Assembly (NCBI RefSeq): GCF_004295585.1
Contig: NZ_AP019400.1
Span: 2,888,001 to 2,952,000 of the forward strand
Direction of reading: 5' to 3'
Origin: Cohnella abietis
GTDB taxonomy: Bacteria > Bacillota > Bacilli > Paenibacillales > Paenibacillaceae
DNA length: 64,000 nucleotides
Each line of letters begins with the position of its first letter. Position 1 is the stretch's first letter. The notes beneath the pieces were generated by a model. It ran no database searches and was not told the origin of the DNA. It saw only the letters and a program-made list of their open reading frames with translations. Positions 19,960 through 28,007 of this stretch are shown in pieces. The position numbers were made by a program, and so were the translations under genes.

Positions 19960-19998
19960 AAGGAATACGAATGAAAAATAGGTTAACTAAAGCAGCTG

Positions 19999-20025
19999 CC
20001 ACTCGCTTATGAGTGGTTTTTGTTT
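19999..20025 (+). terminator. Terminator after the A+T-rich gene
   Basis: CCACTC, six bases, GAGTGG, then TTTTTGTTT. Confidence 0.7.
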
Positions 20026-20141
20026 ACGCTCAAACAGGTCTCTTTTAAAAATAATGGTTCTAAGAAGCAGGACAAGGGTATATATATGTTTATAAATAGA
20101 GAGCTCGTGCAATTGGCAGTGGGCAATAGGAGGAAATAGTT

Positions 20142-20396
20142 ATGGAAATGGTAGACAGAGGTCAATTTATTGAATGTTTATATCGGGAAGTTGGGGATAT
20201 GCTTAGTAGAGCCAAGCAGACGTATCTTACTGATTCAGAGACTCTCCAGAAGCTAGATATGGTTTACGGTGGAGTTGAAACGATTAAGCATCGTTTCCCG
20301 TCCTCTGAGGCGTGGTGGGAGCAGGCTGCAGCAGGTCTAGAAGAGATTCGAATTAGATTAGTAACGATGAGCGAGAATAGATTGTACACAAGCTAA
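20142..20396 (+). CDS. Small unrecognised cytosolic protein
   Basis: 84 residues, mostly helical by pattern (VDRGQFIECLYREVGDML, LQKLDMVYGGVETIKHRF), Trp-rich centre EAWWEQAA. No membrane segment or metal motif. AGGAGGAAATAGTT precedes ATG 20142. Flanked by terminators on both sides, so it is a single-gene unit. Function unknown. Confidence 0.72.
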   Translation: MEMVDRGQFIECLYREVGDMLSRAKQTYLTDSETLQKLDMVYGGVETIKHRFPSSEAWWEQAAAGLEEIRIRLVTMSENRLYTS

Positions 20397-20432
20397 TGAA
20401 ACGGGTGCATAAAATTGCTTTGTAAGCATATA

Positions 20433-20479
20433 AAGGAGCTTGTCGTAACCGGAAACGGATGCGGATAAGCTCCTTTTTG
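20433..20479 (+). terminator. Terminator after the small gene
   Basis: AAGGAGCTTGTC and GATAAGCTCCTT form a long stem followed by TTTTTG. Confidence 0.85.
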
Positions 20480-20620
20480 ATTTGTGGAAAGCTATTTTTA
20501 TTGTGGTAGAAAGGCTTATCTAGCGACTTTTGTACAAAATTAAGGAGTCTTTAAGGTAATATTTCGAAATTCTGGTATAGTAAATGAGGCGATTGTTAAA
20601 TCTTAAGGAGGAACATGAAT

Positions 20621-21769
20621 ATGACTGAACGTAATGAGGATGAATTGAAAGATAATAAGGTGTCGAATGAAGAGAATGAGAGAGAGCTTGGCGATGACGA
20701 ACAGAATCATATAAGCGCTGAGGAAACCAATGATTTGGCGGATGCTGAGGCTGATTCTGTAAATGCCGCAGGTCCTACAAATCCAGAAGCTCTGATAGCT
20801 CCTGTACCAGTAGCTCCAGTAAAAAAATCGAGCGGGGTAATTGTTCCTTGGGTTGTTGCTGCTATTGCAGTTGCTGCTTTGGTGTTTGTTCTAGTAAGAA
20901 GCCCTTCTAATGACTTGAACAAAACGATTGGTAAAATGGATGGGGCAACCTTCACAAAAGTAGATTTGTTCGAAGCTATGACCAAGCAGATGGGGGAAGG
21001 TCAGCAAGAATCATTGCTCGATAGTATAATGACTAACGAACTGATTGACTTGGAAGCTAAAAAAGAAGGAATCGTAATCGCTGATGCTGACATTAAAGCA
21101 GAAATAGAAGAAATTAAGAAACAAAATAACATTCCTTCAGATGATGACTTAAGCGCAGCACTTCAACAATCTGGAAGGACTCTTGAAGACTTCAAGGAAC
21201 AAATCGGTAGACAATTGAAATTTTCAAAAATATTTGAAAAGCAAAATGCGGTTACCGATGGGGATTTGAAGGCTTATTATGAGAAAAACAAAGAAAACTT
21301 CGCAACAACGCCTAAACAGGTTCAAGCTTCTCATATCTTACTAGCAACTAAAGAAGAAGCCGAGGCGGTTCTGAAGGAGTTAAAGGCTGGCAAGGATTTC
21401 GCAACACTTGCTAAAGAGAAGTCTATCGATCCTGGTTCTAAGGATCAAGGAGGCGCGCTCGGCCCTTACTTTACTCGCGGTGAAATGAATCAGGGCTTTG
21501 AAGAAGGGGCTTTTTCATTAGCTAAAGGCGAAACGAGTGAAGTGGTTGAGGCGGAAAGCGGATTCCATATTATTAAAGTAACTGACATTAAAGAAGCAGT
21601 AGTGCCTCCTTATGAAGAAGTGAAGGATAAGGTGAAACAAGCTTATTATGACGAGAAGCTTCAAAACGATGGTATGACTTGGATGGAAAAGGCGAAGAAA
21701 GACAGGAATTATAAAAATTTATTGGCTAAGAAGCCAGAACCAACTCCTAGCCCTGCTGCTGCAAAATAA
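20621..21769 (+). CDS. Membrane-anchored parvulin-type peptidyl-prolyl isomerase
   Basis: Extracytoplasmic folding helper of the PrsA/SurA kind. An acidic cytosolic N-terminus of about 65 residues, one membrane segment (VIVPWVVAAIAVAALVFVLV), a SurA-like N domain (about 95-205) and a PpiC domain (QASHILLATKEEAE ... DQGGALGPYFTRGEM ... ESGFHIIKV), then a Pro-rich tail. There is no lipobox, unlike PrsA. AAGGAGG (20605-20611) favours ATG 20621 over ATG 20615, which is only three bases away. Closed by a strong terminator. Confidence 0.9.
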   Translation: MTERNEDELKDNKVSNEENERELGDDEQNHISAEETNDLADAEADSVNAAGPTNPEALIAPVPVAPVKKSSGVIVPWVVAAIAVAALVFVLVRSPSNDLNKTIGKMDGATFTKVDLFEAMTKQMGEGQQESLLDSIMTNELIDLEAKKEGIVIADADIKAEIEEIKKQNNIPSDDDLSAALQQSGRTLEDFKEQIGRQLKFSKIFEKQNAVTDGDLKAYYEKNKENFATTPKQVQASHILLATKEEAEAVLKELKAGKDFATLAKEKSIDPGSKDQGGALGPYFTRGEMNQGFEEGAFSLAKGETSEVVEAESGFHIIKVTDIKEAVVPPYEEVKDKVKQAYYDEKLQNDGMTWMEKAKKDRNYKNLLAKKPEPTPSPAAAK

Positions 21770-21779
21770 TAGTAAGTTT

Positions 21780-21834
21780 AAAACCAGCTTGCCGAATCCG
21801 GTATTAACGGAAAATCGGACAAGCTGGTTTTTTG
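21780..21834 (+). terminator. Terminator after the parvulin gene
   Basis: AAACCAGCTTG.CCGA pairs with TCGG.CAAGCTGGTTT and ends in TTTTTTG. Confidence 0.88.
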
Positions 21835-21868
21835 TACAATCATAATGCTCGATAAAACTAAAGTAAAT

Positions 21869-21939
21869 CTTAAGGCTTTCTTAAGAAGTGTAAAACCTCC
21901 GGATACCTGCTTACAGACAACGGCAGAATGGGGTATAGT
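21869..21939 (+). promoter_or_regulatory. Promoter-like segment with direct repeats, reading into array 2
   Basis: CTTAAGG, four bases, CTTAAG (about 21869-21885) forms a direct repeat spaced one helical turn, as for OmpR-type regulators. Downstream TTACAG (21911-21916), 17 bases, TATAGT (21934-21939) is a good sigma-A promoter. The next gene on this strand starts 830 bases later, so the transcript would run through array 2. Confidence 0.45.
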
Positions 21940-22018
21940 GAGGAAGTTAATACTGACTACTATGAGCTGATTGCTCGATATAACAAGCCTTCGTCTGTAG
22001 TAGCAGACTTTAGTGCCC

Positions 22019-22640
22019 AATAGAGAACCAAGGCTCCCTTAATGCGACCGAAGTTGCGGATTTGCGGCAGATAGTGAACGTTCGGTTCCTTATTGCGGCG
22101 GAAGCTGTGGGTTTGCGGCAGATAGTGAACGGACGGTTCCTTATTGAGGCGGAAGCTATGGATTTGCGGCAGATAGTGAACGGACGGTTCCTTATTGCGG
22201 CCGAAGTTGCGGGTTTGCGAGGGATAGTGAAAGGACGGTTCCCTATTGGGGCTGATGGTGTGAATTTGCGAGGAATAGTGAACGGAAGGTTCCTTATTTC
22301 GGCGGAAGCTGCGGGTTTGCGGCAGATAGTGAACGTTCGGTTCCTTATTGAGGCGGAAGCTGCGGGTTTGCGACAGATAGTGAACGGACGGTTCCTTATT
22401 GAGGCGGAAGCTGCGGGTTTGCGGCAGATAGTGAACGTTCGGTTCCTTATTTGGGCGGAAGCTGCGGAATTGTGATGGATAGTGAACGAACGGTTCCTTA
22501 TTTCGGCGGAAGCTACGGATTTGCGATGGATAGTGAACGGAAGGTTCCTTATTGCGGCCGAAGCTGTGGATTTGCGAGGAATAGTGAACGTTCGGTTCCT
22601 TATTGCGACGGAAGCTTCGGATTTGCGTCATATATGACTA
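22019..22640. repeat. 51-bp tandem array 2, 12 clear units plus a decayed end
   Basis: The ATAGTGAACG core recurs with ATAG at 22020 (weak), 22071, 22122, 22173, 22224, 22275, 22326, 22377, 22428, 22479, 22530 and 22581, always 51 bases apart with no indel, and a last decayed copy at 22632. The consensus unit starts GATAGTGAACGGACGGTTCC and continues TTATTGCGGCGGAAGCTGC then GGGTTTGCGGCA. Outer bases ATA..GAAC pair with GTTC..TAT. Period and core equal those of array 1, while the other half of the unit differs. Confidence 0.94.
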
Positions 22641-22662
22641 TTTTTTACACCAGTAATATAAT
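22634..22662 (+). promoter_or_regulatory. Candidate promoter of the response regulator at the end of array 2
   Basis: ATGACT (22634-22639), 17 bases, TATAAT (22657-22662). The -35 lies within the decayed last unit, inside the small palindrome TCATATATGA. Confidence 0.5.
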
Positions 22663-22704
22663 CTACTTAACCTCAACTAATCATTCAATATAAACGCGTA
22701 TGCA

Positions 22705-22752
22705 TGCCGCCGTCCGTCTTTCGTTCTAAGGATGGCGAAGAGTCGTGTTACT
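22705..22752. other. GC hairpin element resembling 13887-13920
   Basis: GCCGCCGTCC ... AAGGATGGCGAAG ... GTTACTT. The same order of words is at 13887-13920 (GCCACCGTCC ... GAGGACGGCGAAG ... GTTTTACTT). Arms CCGTCC and GGA(C/T)GG pair. Both copies lie in leaders before a gene; they could be remnants of one dispersed element. Confidence 0.5.
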
Positions 22753-22771
22753 TATAAAGGAGCTTCATACC

Positions 22772-23467
22772 ATGTCGAAAAAAATTCTCATCGTAGACGA
22801 TGACCGCGAGATAGCTAATTTAATTGATATCTATTTAAAAAACGAGGGCTTTGAAACCTCACAGTCCCATGATGGGCTTGAGGCATTGGACAAGCTGGCT
22901 GCCGAGACCTTTCATCTTATTGTGCTCGATATTATGATGCCTAAGATGGATGGAATGGAAGTATGCCGACGAATCCGTGAAACGGCATCAATCCCCATTC
23001 TAATGGTGAGCGCCAAAGCTGAGGATATGGACAAAATTTTAGGTCTTATGACAGGAGCTGACGATTATGTCGTTAAGCCCTTTAATCCGTTAGAGCTAGT
23101 CGTCAGGGTCAAGACGCTTCTTCGTCGTGCCTATCAATATGGCAATCAGGCAAGCGCTACGGAGGAAGCGGGATGGCTTAAGATGGGTGAGCTAATGATA
23201 AATAAGTCAACACATACCGCTGAGGTAGATGGTAGGCCTGTTCACTTAACCTCAACCGAATTCGGAATCCTTTATTTGCTAGCAAGCAACACGGGGCGTG
23301 TATTTAGCGCTGAGGACATTTTCCAACAGGTGTGGAAGGAAAAATACTTCGAGTCGAATAATACCGTTATGGTGCATATTAGCAAGCTTCGGGACAAGCT
23401 AGAGCAGGAAATGGGGCGTAAGCTGATAACGACTGTTTGGGGGGTTGGCTATAAAATTGAAATCTAA
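22772..23467 (+). CDS. OmpR/VanR-type response regulator
   Basis: Receiver domain with acidic pair VDDD, phospho-acceptor Asp in VLDIMMPKMDGMEV and Lys in YVVKPFNPLEL; C-terminal winged helix with HLTSTEFGILYLLASN and VHISKLRDKLE. 231 residues from ATG 22772, which has AAAGGAGCTTC ahead; a longer start at 22745 lacks this. The sequence recalls VanR-type regulators of cell-wall genes. It overlaps the kinase gene and precedes a DD-carboxypeptidase, so control of wall cross-linking is inferred. Confidence 0.9.
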   Translation: MSKKILIVDDDREIANLIDIYLKNEGFETSQSHDGLEALDKLAAETFHLIVLDIMMPKMDGMEVCRRIRETASIPILMVSAKAEDMDKILGLMTGADDYVVKPFNPLELVVRVKTLLRRAYQYGNQASATEEAGWLKMGELMINKSTHTAEVDGRPVHLTSTEFGILYLLASNTGRVFSAEDIFQQVWKEKYFESNNTVMVHISKLRDKLEQEMGRKLITTVWGVGYKIEI

Positions 23468-24545
23468 CGTGGCATTTAATATGGTGTGGCGTTTAATTTG
23501 GCAAATAGTGGCGAGTTCGGTGTTGTCAGTTATTACTTTTTATATAGGCATTATTGTGTTAGAGCGAATGACACGCAATAATTCAGGCCAACGGTCATTC
23601 TTTACTCGGATATATGATGCTTTCGGTCAAATGCCGCTCATGCTGGTTGGCTGTTTTGTGCTATTTATCGTGTACATGGTTTTGTTTAATTGGAGACGGT
23701 TTAACTATTATGACAAGCTTAGCAGCTCTGTTGAACATATCGCTAAAGGGAATTTTGACGACATTGTTCCTGTAAAACAAAATAATGAAGTAACCATGCT
23801 CGCTGAAAATATGAATTTACTGGTCGTTGAGCTTAAACGGTCATTAGATGAGGAAAGAAATGCGGAGCAAACGAAAAACGAACTCATAACGAATGTATCT
23901 CACGATTTACGTACGCCCCTGACTTCGATTATTGGTTACCTTGGACTTATAGAGCAAGACAGATACCGCGACGAGGTAGAGCTGCGACATTACGTTCAGA
24001 TTGCCTACGCCAAAGCAGAGCGTCTTAATGTACTCATTCAAGATTTATTCGAGTATACACGAATGCGCCACGATGTTATTCCTTTAAGAAAACAGGCTTT
24101 TAATCTCGTTGAGATGATGAATCAATTACTCGTGCATCACAGATTATCGTTAGAAAATTCCAAAATGGAAGGCCGACTTATTTCAAATGCGAGTGAGCTG
24201 ACGATAACGGCTGATGCAGATAAGCTCGTTCGAGTGTTCGAGAATTTACTGTCTAACGCAATTGCTTATGGAAGCAGTGGTGGGAAAGTAGATATATATT
24301 TGAGCCAGGATAATGGATCTGCTGTTGTCGAAATTGTTAATTACGGCGAAGCTATCCCGTCAGCAGATTTACCTTATCTATTCGATCGGTTCTATAGAGT
24401 AGACAAATCCAGAACGGAAAATAAGGGTGGCACAGGACTGGGCCTGGCAATCGCAAAAGGGATAGTAGAAAAGCATGGAGGAGACATTTCAGTGACAAGT
24501 GATGGCTTCACTACGAATTTTAAGGTTAGTCTGCCATTATCTTAA
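23457..24545 (+). CDS. VanS-like sensor histidine kinase
   Basis: Two membrane segments (about residues 9-31 and 58-80) with a short extracytoplasmic loop, a HAMP-like linker, the phospho-acceptor His in NVSHDLRTPLTSIIG, the N box ENLLSNAIAYG, and the G box KGGTGLGLAIAKGIVEKHGG. The short sensor loop fits VanS-type kinases. Start is uncertain: TTG 23457 has GGGGGG about 12 bases ahead, while TTG 23445 follows it directly. It overlaps the regulator gene by 11 bases. Confidence 0.88.
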   Translation: MKSNVAFNMVWRLIWQIVASSVLSVITFYIGIIVLERMTRNNSGQRSFFTRIYDAFGQMPLMLVGCFVLFIVYMVLFNWRRFNYYDKLSSSVEHIAKGNFDDIVPVKQNNEVTMLAENMNLLVVELKRSLDEERNAEQTKNELITNVSHDLRTPLTSIIGYLGLIEQDRYRDEVELRHYVQIAYAKAERLNVLIQDLFEYTRMRHDVIPLRKQAFNLVEMMNQLLVHHRLSLENSKMEGRLISNASELTITADADKLVRVFENLLSNAIAYGSSGGKVDIYLSQDNGSAVVEIVNYGEAIPSADLPYLFDRFYRVDKSRTENKGGTGLGLAIAKGIVEKHGGDISVTSDGFTTNFKVSLPLS

Positions 24546-24630
24546 GAGAAACTTATGATTTGCTTTCGTTTTGCTTAAAAATCTCTCTGTAAAATGAACA
24601 GCATGGAGTTGTTCAGGAGGGAAAAGATTC

Positions 24631-25521
24631 ATGAGGTGGAAGCGGGTAGTATTAGTTATCGCATTTATATTTGTAATGGGTTGGGTATTGAACATTAAAG
24701 AAAAACTAGGCTTTACCCCGAAATATGAGCTGCATTTAGAGGCTGTATCGGCAGCAATGATGGATGCGGATACGGGGAAATGGCTTTATCTGAGCAATGC
24801 TCAGGAGCCTTTGCCTCCAGCTAGTATGTCGAAAATGATGACTGAAATTCTGGTGCTTGATGATATACGTTCTGGGAAGCTGACTTGGGAAAGTCCTGTT
24901 GTTGTAAGCTCTTATGCCGCAAGCATTGGTGGCGCGGGAATGGATCTGGCTGAAGGGCAGACGATAACGGTTAGTGAGCTGTTTAATGGAATGGCCATAC
25001 ACTCCGCTAATGATGCAGCTGTTGCATTGGCTGAATTTAGTGAAGGCTCCGAGACAGAGTTCGTTAAAAAAATGAACTTGAAAGCGGCAGAAATTGGATT
25101 GTCTGAGGACACTTTTTTTGCCAATTCGACTGGATTATCTAGCCGCGACCTTGAAGATTATGCGACTGCTGCAGCGAACGGTGATACGGTCATGACGGCA
25201 AAGGACGTTGCATTGTTAGCGCGATACTTGATTGAAATTCACCCTGAGGTGTTAAAAGTAACTAAGAGGGCCAAAGCGGGCGACGATAGTAGCAAAAATC
25301 TGCAAACGACGAACGAGATGCTACCTGGACAGCGGTTCGGGACGAAGGGTAATGATGGGTTAAAGACTGGTTATACCAAGCAGGCAGGATATTGCTTTAC
25401 TGGAACGACGGTTGTTGATGGGCGGAGGTACATTACTGTAGTAATGGGAGCTAGCACACCAGAAGCACGCTTCGAGGAAACGAAGAAGCTGCTCGCTTAT
25501 GGAGAGGGAGCTGCCTCATGA
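24631..25521 (+). CDS. D-alanyl-D-alanine carboxypeptidase (S11, PBP5 type)
   Basis: Trims the terminal D-Ala from peptidoglycan pentapeptides. The Ser of SMSK is the nucleophile (PPASMSKMMTEI), HSAND is the SxN motif and LKTGYT the KTG motif. A single N-terminal membrane segment (VVLVIAFIFVMGWVL) replaces a cleaved signal peptide. Only about 296 residues, so the C-terminal beta domain of PBP5 is missing. AGGAGGG precedes the ATG. Located right after a VanRS-like pair. A second S11 enzyme, dacF, is at 59317. Confidence 0.9.
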   Translation: MRWKRVVLVIAFIFVMGWVLNIKEKLGFTPKYELHLEAVSAAMMDADTGKWLYLSNAQEPLPPASMSKMMTEILVLDDIRSGKLTWESPVVVSSYAASIGGAGMDLAEGQTITVSELFNGMAIHSANDAAVALAEFSEGSETEFVKKMNLKAAEIGLSEDTFFANSTGLSSRDLEDYATAAANGDTVMTAKDVALLARYLIEIHPEVLKVTKRAKAGDDSSKNLQTTNEMLPGQRFGTKGNDGLKTGYTKQAGYCFTGTTVVDGRRYITVVMGASTPEARFEETKKLLAYGEGAAS

Positions 25522-25751
25522 ATGAATACCGGAAACGAATTAATAGCTTGAAGTCCGTTGAGGTGCTTTGTTATTCATTATGTATTCATCTGTTAGTAGA
25601 GGAAGCTCTGGCAACAGATGCTGCGAAGGCAGCATTGCTTGATTTGTATACTGACGATCAGTTCTGGAAGCTAGAGGGGACAGAAAGAGACGGACGAGTA
25701 CGTAAGAAGGCGATATACAGATCCATGGAGCTCCTCACTAATCGTAAATAA
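25518..25751 (+). CDS. Small unrecognised protein coupled to the carboxypeptidase
   Basis: 77 residues overlapping the carboxypeptidase stop by ATGA, so co-translated. Helical with two Cys (VLCYSLCIHLLVEEAL) and a charged C-terminus. No membrane span long enough for certainty. Function unknown; the coupling suggests it belongs to the same response. Confidence 0.65.
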   Translation: MNEYRKRINSLKSVEVLCYSLCIHLLVEEALATDAAKAALLDLYTDDQFWKLEGTERDGRVRKKAIYRSMELLTNRK

Positions 25752-25780
25752 TTCGCAAATTCGCAGAACCATATTTATAA

Positions 25781-25814
25781 AAAGCCCCGACACCATTGCA
25801 GGTGTTCGGGGCTT
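25781..25814 (-). terminator. Terminator between converging genes
   Basis: AAGCCCCGACACC, six bases, GGTGTTCGGGGCTT. On the minus strand it ends in a U-run (CTTTTTAT), so it best serves the DUF2627 gene; the plus side has only CTTG. Confidence 0.85.
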
Positions 25815-25834
25815 GATGTCCTTATACGATTATC

Positions 25835-26170
25835 TTATTCTGATTGTGCATCGTTTGAAGAGTTTTCATTGCTTGTGCGTGGCGTGCGTACTGGACGTGG
25901 AGTGCTCGGGCGAAAACGTGAGGATAGATAATTACGTTTGCGATCCCGGAAAAAAGTCCAGCCTCCGATAAATCCAATGCCGATCAGAAACAAAAATGCG
26001 CCTAAAATAAATGTACCCCACGAAAAATCGGGAGTCATTGTGTCTGCGCCACCCATTGTCGCAAAATAGTCGTACAAGGCGTCTTTCATCAGCAGAAAAC
26101 CGTAAGCAGCTCCAATGCCAGGTATAACGAGAAGTAGAATGGCAATTAGTCGCTGTATAGTCAGCTTCAT
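25835..26170 (-). CDS. yqzF: DUF2627 membrane protein (YqzF-like)
   Basis: 111 residues. Two membrane segments (QRLIAILLLVIPGIGAAYGF and GTFILGAFLFLIGIGFIGGW) with FFRDRKRN after the second, the pattern of DUF2627. A Ser/Pro/Arg-rich tail follows. In B. subtilis yqzF lies beside the bkd genes, and here too it is divergent from lpdA. Function unknown. Confidence 0.8.
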   Translation of the reverse strand: MKLTIQRLIAILLLVIPGIGAAYGFLLMKDALYDYFATMGGADTMTPDFSWGTFILGAFLFLIGIGFIGGWTFFRDRKRNYLSSRFRPSTPRPVRTPRTSNENSSNDAQSE

Positions 26171-26329
26171 AGGTTGAGAAAGCCCCCTTCCAATCTATTT
26201 ATAATAACGATTTATGCATGTCTTGTCCATGAATGCCTTTGAATTCCTGTGAAAAGTACTGAAATAGAAGATTTATATATCCTATCTAGGCTTAAATCTT
26301 AGGAGGAAGTTTATAGTTTCTACAGAATT

Positions 26330-26358
26330 TTGTTCCTGGCGTGAAAAAAAGGTACAAT
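26330..26358 (+). promoter_or_regulatory. Candidate sigma-A promoter of lpdA
   Basis: TTGTTC (26330-26335), 17 bases, TACAAT (26353-26358), 31 bases before the ATG. No sigma-54 -24/-12 element (GG..GC) was seen, unlike the B. subtilis bkd operon. Confidence 0.55.
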
Positions 26359-26389
26359 GGAACGTGAGCTTACATACGGAGGGGAAACT

Positions 26390-27820
26390 ATGCCAATCGA
26401 AGTCGATGTTGCCATCATAGGCGGCGGTCCGGGAGGCTATACGGCAGCGGTCCGTGCTGCACAAGCTGGCCGCAGTGTTGTTATTATAGAGAAGGACAAG
26501 CTTGGCGGGACATGCTTGCATCGTGGCTGCATTCCAAGCAAATCGCTGCTGAGAAGCGCGGAGGTATTCGCAACAATCAATGACGCTGCATCCTATGGCG
26601 TTTCTTTGCCAGAGGGAAATGCTTCTATTGATTGGAGCAGAGTTCTTCATCGCAAGAATAGTATTGTTGAGCAATTGCACAAGGGATTACAGACTCTAAT
26701 GAAACAGCATCAAATAAGGGTTATCAATGGGAGCGCGCGAATTATTGGGCCTTCTATATTTTCTCCTAGAAGTGGAGCGATTGCTGTCGAGCTATCAGAT
26801 GGTGAATCGGAAACAGTTGTGCCCAAAAATGTTATTATAGCAACAGGATCCAGGCCCCGTCGACTAAATGGGCTTGTTTACGATGGAGACATCATTGCGA
26901 CAAGCGATGAAGCATTGGAATGGTCTTCACGTCCTTCCTCTATTATTATCGTCGGTGGTGGAGTTATCGGAGTCGAATGGGCGTCAATGTTAAGTGACTT
27001 TGGCACGGACGTTACTCTGATAGAGACTGCGGATAGAATTGTTCCAACAGAGGACAAGGACATAGGCTCCGAGCTTTCTAAGGCTCTTAAAAAACGGGGC
27101 GTTAAGATTATTACAGGTGCCGCATTACAGCCTTCTAGCTGCAGTGTCACACCGTCTGGCGTGCAGGTTGAGGTTGTTGTCAAAGGTGAGGCACTAGGCT
27201 TAACCGCTGAGAGAATGCTCGTATCTATAGGTCGACAAGGTAATGTTGAAAACCTTGGATTAGAAAATACGGATGTTAAAGCGGAAAATGGGTTCGTTAA
27301 AGTAAGTCCGAATACACTCCAAACGGGCGAATCTCATATTTACGCGATTGGTGATTGTATAGGTGGGATACAGCTAGCTCACGCTGCTATGCATGAAGCG
27401 GCAGTAACGGTTGAACATATGCTTGGACACAAGCTGTCACGCGCATCGGACAGGGATATTCCGCGTTGCATTTATACTAGACCTGAAGCTGCTTCTATTG
27501 GCTGGACCGAAGCAGATGCTAAAGCGGAAGGTTATGAGGTTAAGACGGCAAAATTGCCGTTACGTATTTTTGGCAAAGCATTAGTTTACGGTGAAAGTGA
27601 TGGATTTGCTAAGGTTGTGGCGGACTCGTCCACTGGTGACCTGCTTGGCGTCCATCTTGTTGGTTCGCATGCGACTGAGCTTATTGCAGAGGCATCATTG
27701 GCGAAGCTACTTGATGCGGTTCCTTGGGAAATTGGCCGTACGATTCACCCCCATCCAACCTTGTCGGAAGCGATGCAGGAAGTGATGCTTGCTTTAGATG
27801 GTGGAGCAGGTCACGGCTAA
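26390..27820 (+). CDS. lpdA: Dihydrolipoyl dehydrogenase (E3)
   Basis: Reoxidises the lipoyl arm of the 2-oxo acid dehydrogenase complex, passing electrons to NAD. FAD-binding AIIGGGPGGYTAAVRAAQAG, redox disulphide GGTCLHRGCIPSK, NAD site IIVGGGVIGVEWASML, FAD motif HIYAIGDCIGG, and the catalytic His-Glu pair in TIHPHPTLSEA. ATG 26390 with GGAGGGGAAAC ahead; a longer in-frame ATG at 26357 overlaps the -10. It leads the bkdAA-AB-B genes, so it is probably the branched-chain complex E3 (lpdV of B. subtilis). Confidence 0.95.
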   Translation: MPIEVDVAIIGGGPGGYTAAVRAAQAGRSVVIIEKDKLGGTCLHRGCIPSKSLLRSAEVFATINDAASYGVSLPEGNASIDWSRVLHRKNSIVEQLHKGLQTLMKQHQIRVINGSARIIGPSIFSPRSGAIAVELSDGESETVVPKNVIIATGSRPRRLNGLVYDGDIIATSDEALEWSSRPSSIIIVGGGVIGVEWASMLSDFGTDVTLIETADRIVPTEDKDIGSELSKALKKRGVKIITGAALQPSSCSVTPSGVQVEVVVKGEALGLTAERMLVSIGRQGNVENLGLENTDVKAENGFVKVSPNTLQTGESHIYAIGDCIGGIQLAHAAMHEAAVTVEHMLGHKLSRASDRDIPRCIYTRPEAASIGWTEADAKAEGYEVKTAKLPLRIFGKALVYGESDGFAKVVADSSTGDLLGVHLVGSHATELIAEASLAKLLDAVPWEIGRTIHPHPTLSEAMQEVMLALDGGAGHG

Positions 27821-27834
27821 CACTATCGATAAAT

Positions 27835-27924
27835 GCTCAACTCGGGAGATAACGTCTCCAAGGTAACGATGAAATGCCTGTTCAGGCAAATTAATCCGCA
27901 CAATCGAGTTGGGCGTTTCTTTTT
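27835..27924 (+). terminator. Three-way-junction RNA ending in a U-run, between lpdA and bkdAA
   Basis: Closing stem GCTCAACTCG/CGAGTTGGGC (27835-27844 with 27905-27914, one G-U). Inside are two hairpins: GGAGA, TAACG, TCTCC and TGCCT, GTTC, AGGCA, joined by 15 and 16 unpaired bases. TTTCTTTTT follows the closing stem. It can end the lpdA transcript; the multi-branched form is unusual for a plain terminator. Confidence 0.65.
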
Positions 27925-27938
27925 GCTTTCATGCGGAG

Positions 27939-27980
27939 TATAATAGGGTTTATGTTCAAGTATTAAGACCAGGTTATAAT
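27939..27980 (+). promoter_or_regulatory. Two -10 boxes before bkdAA
   Basis: TATAAT at 27939-27944 (with a poor -35 TTTCTT 17 bases ahead) and TATAAT at 27975-27980 (with a poor -35 TGTTCA 16 bases ahead). Either would let bkdAA-AB-B be made without lpdA. The weak -35 elements suggest activator dependence. Confidence 0.4.
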
Positions 27981-28007
27981 ACTATACCAAAGCAGGAGGA
28001 CGCGCCC

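Noticed and set aside
21960..22693. A 223-residue minus-strand frame and plus-strand frames in array 2 (NKEPSVHY-type periodic peptides)
   Set aside because: Same artefact of a 51-base period; no ribosome site and no non-repeat domain.
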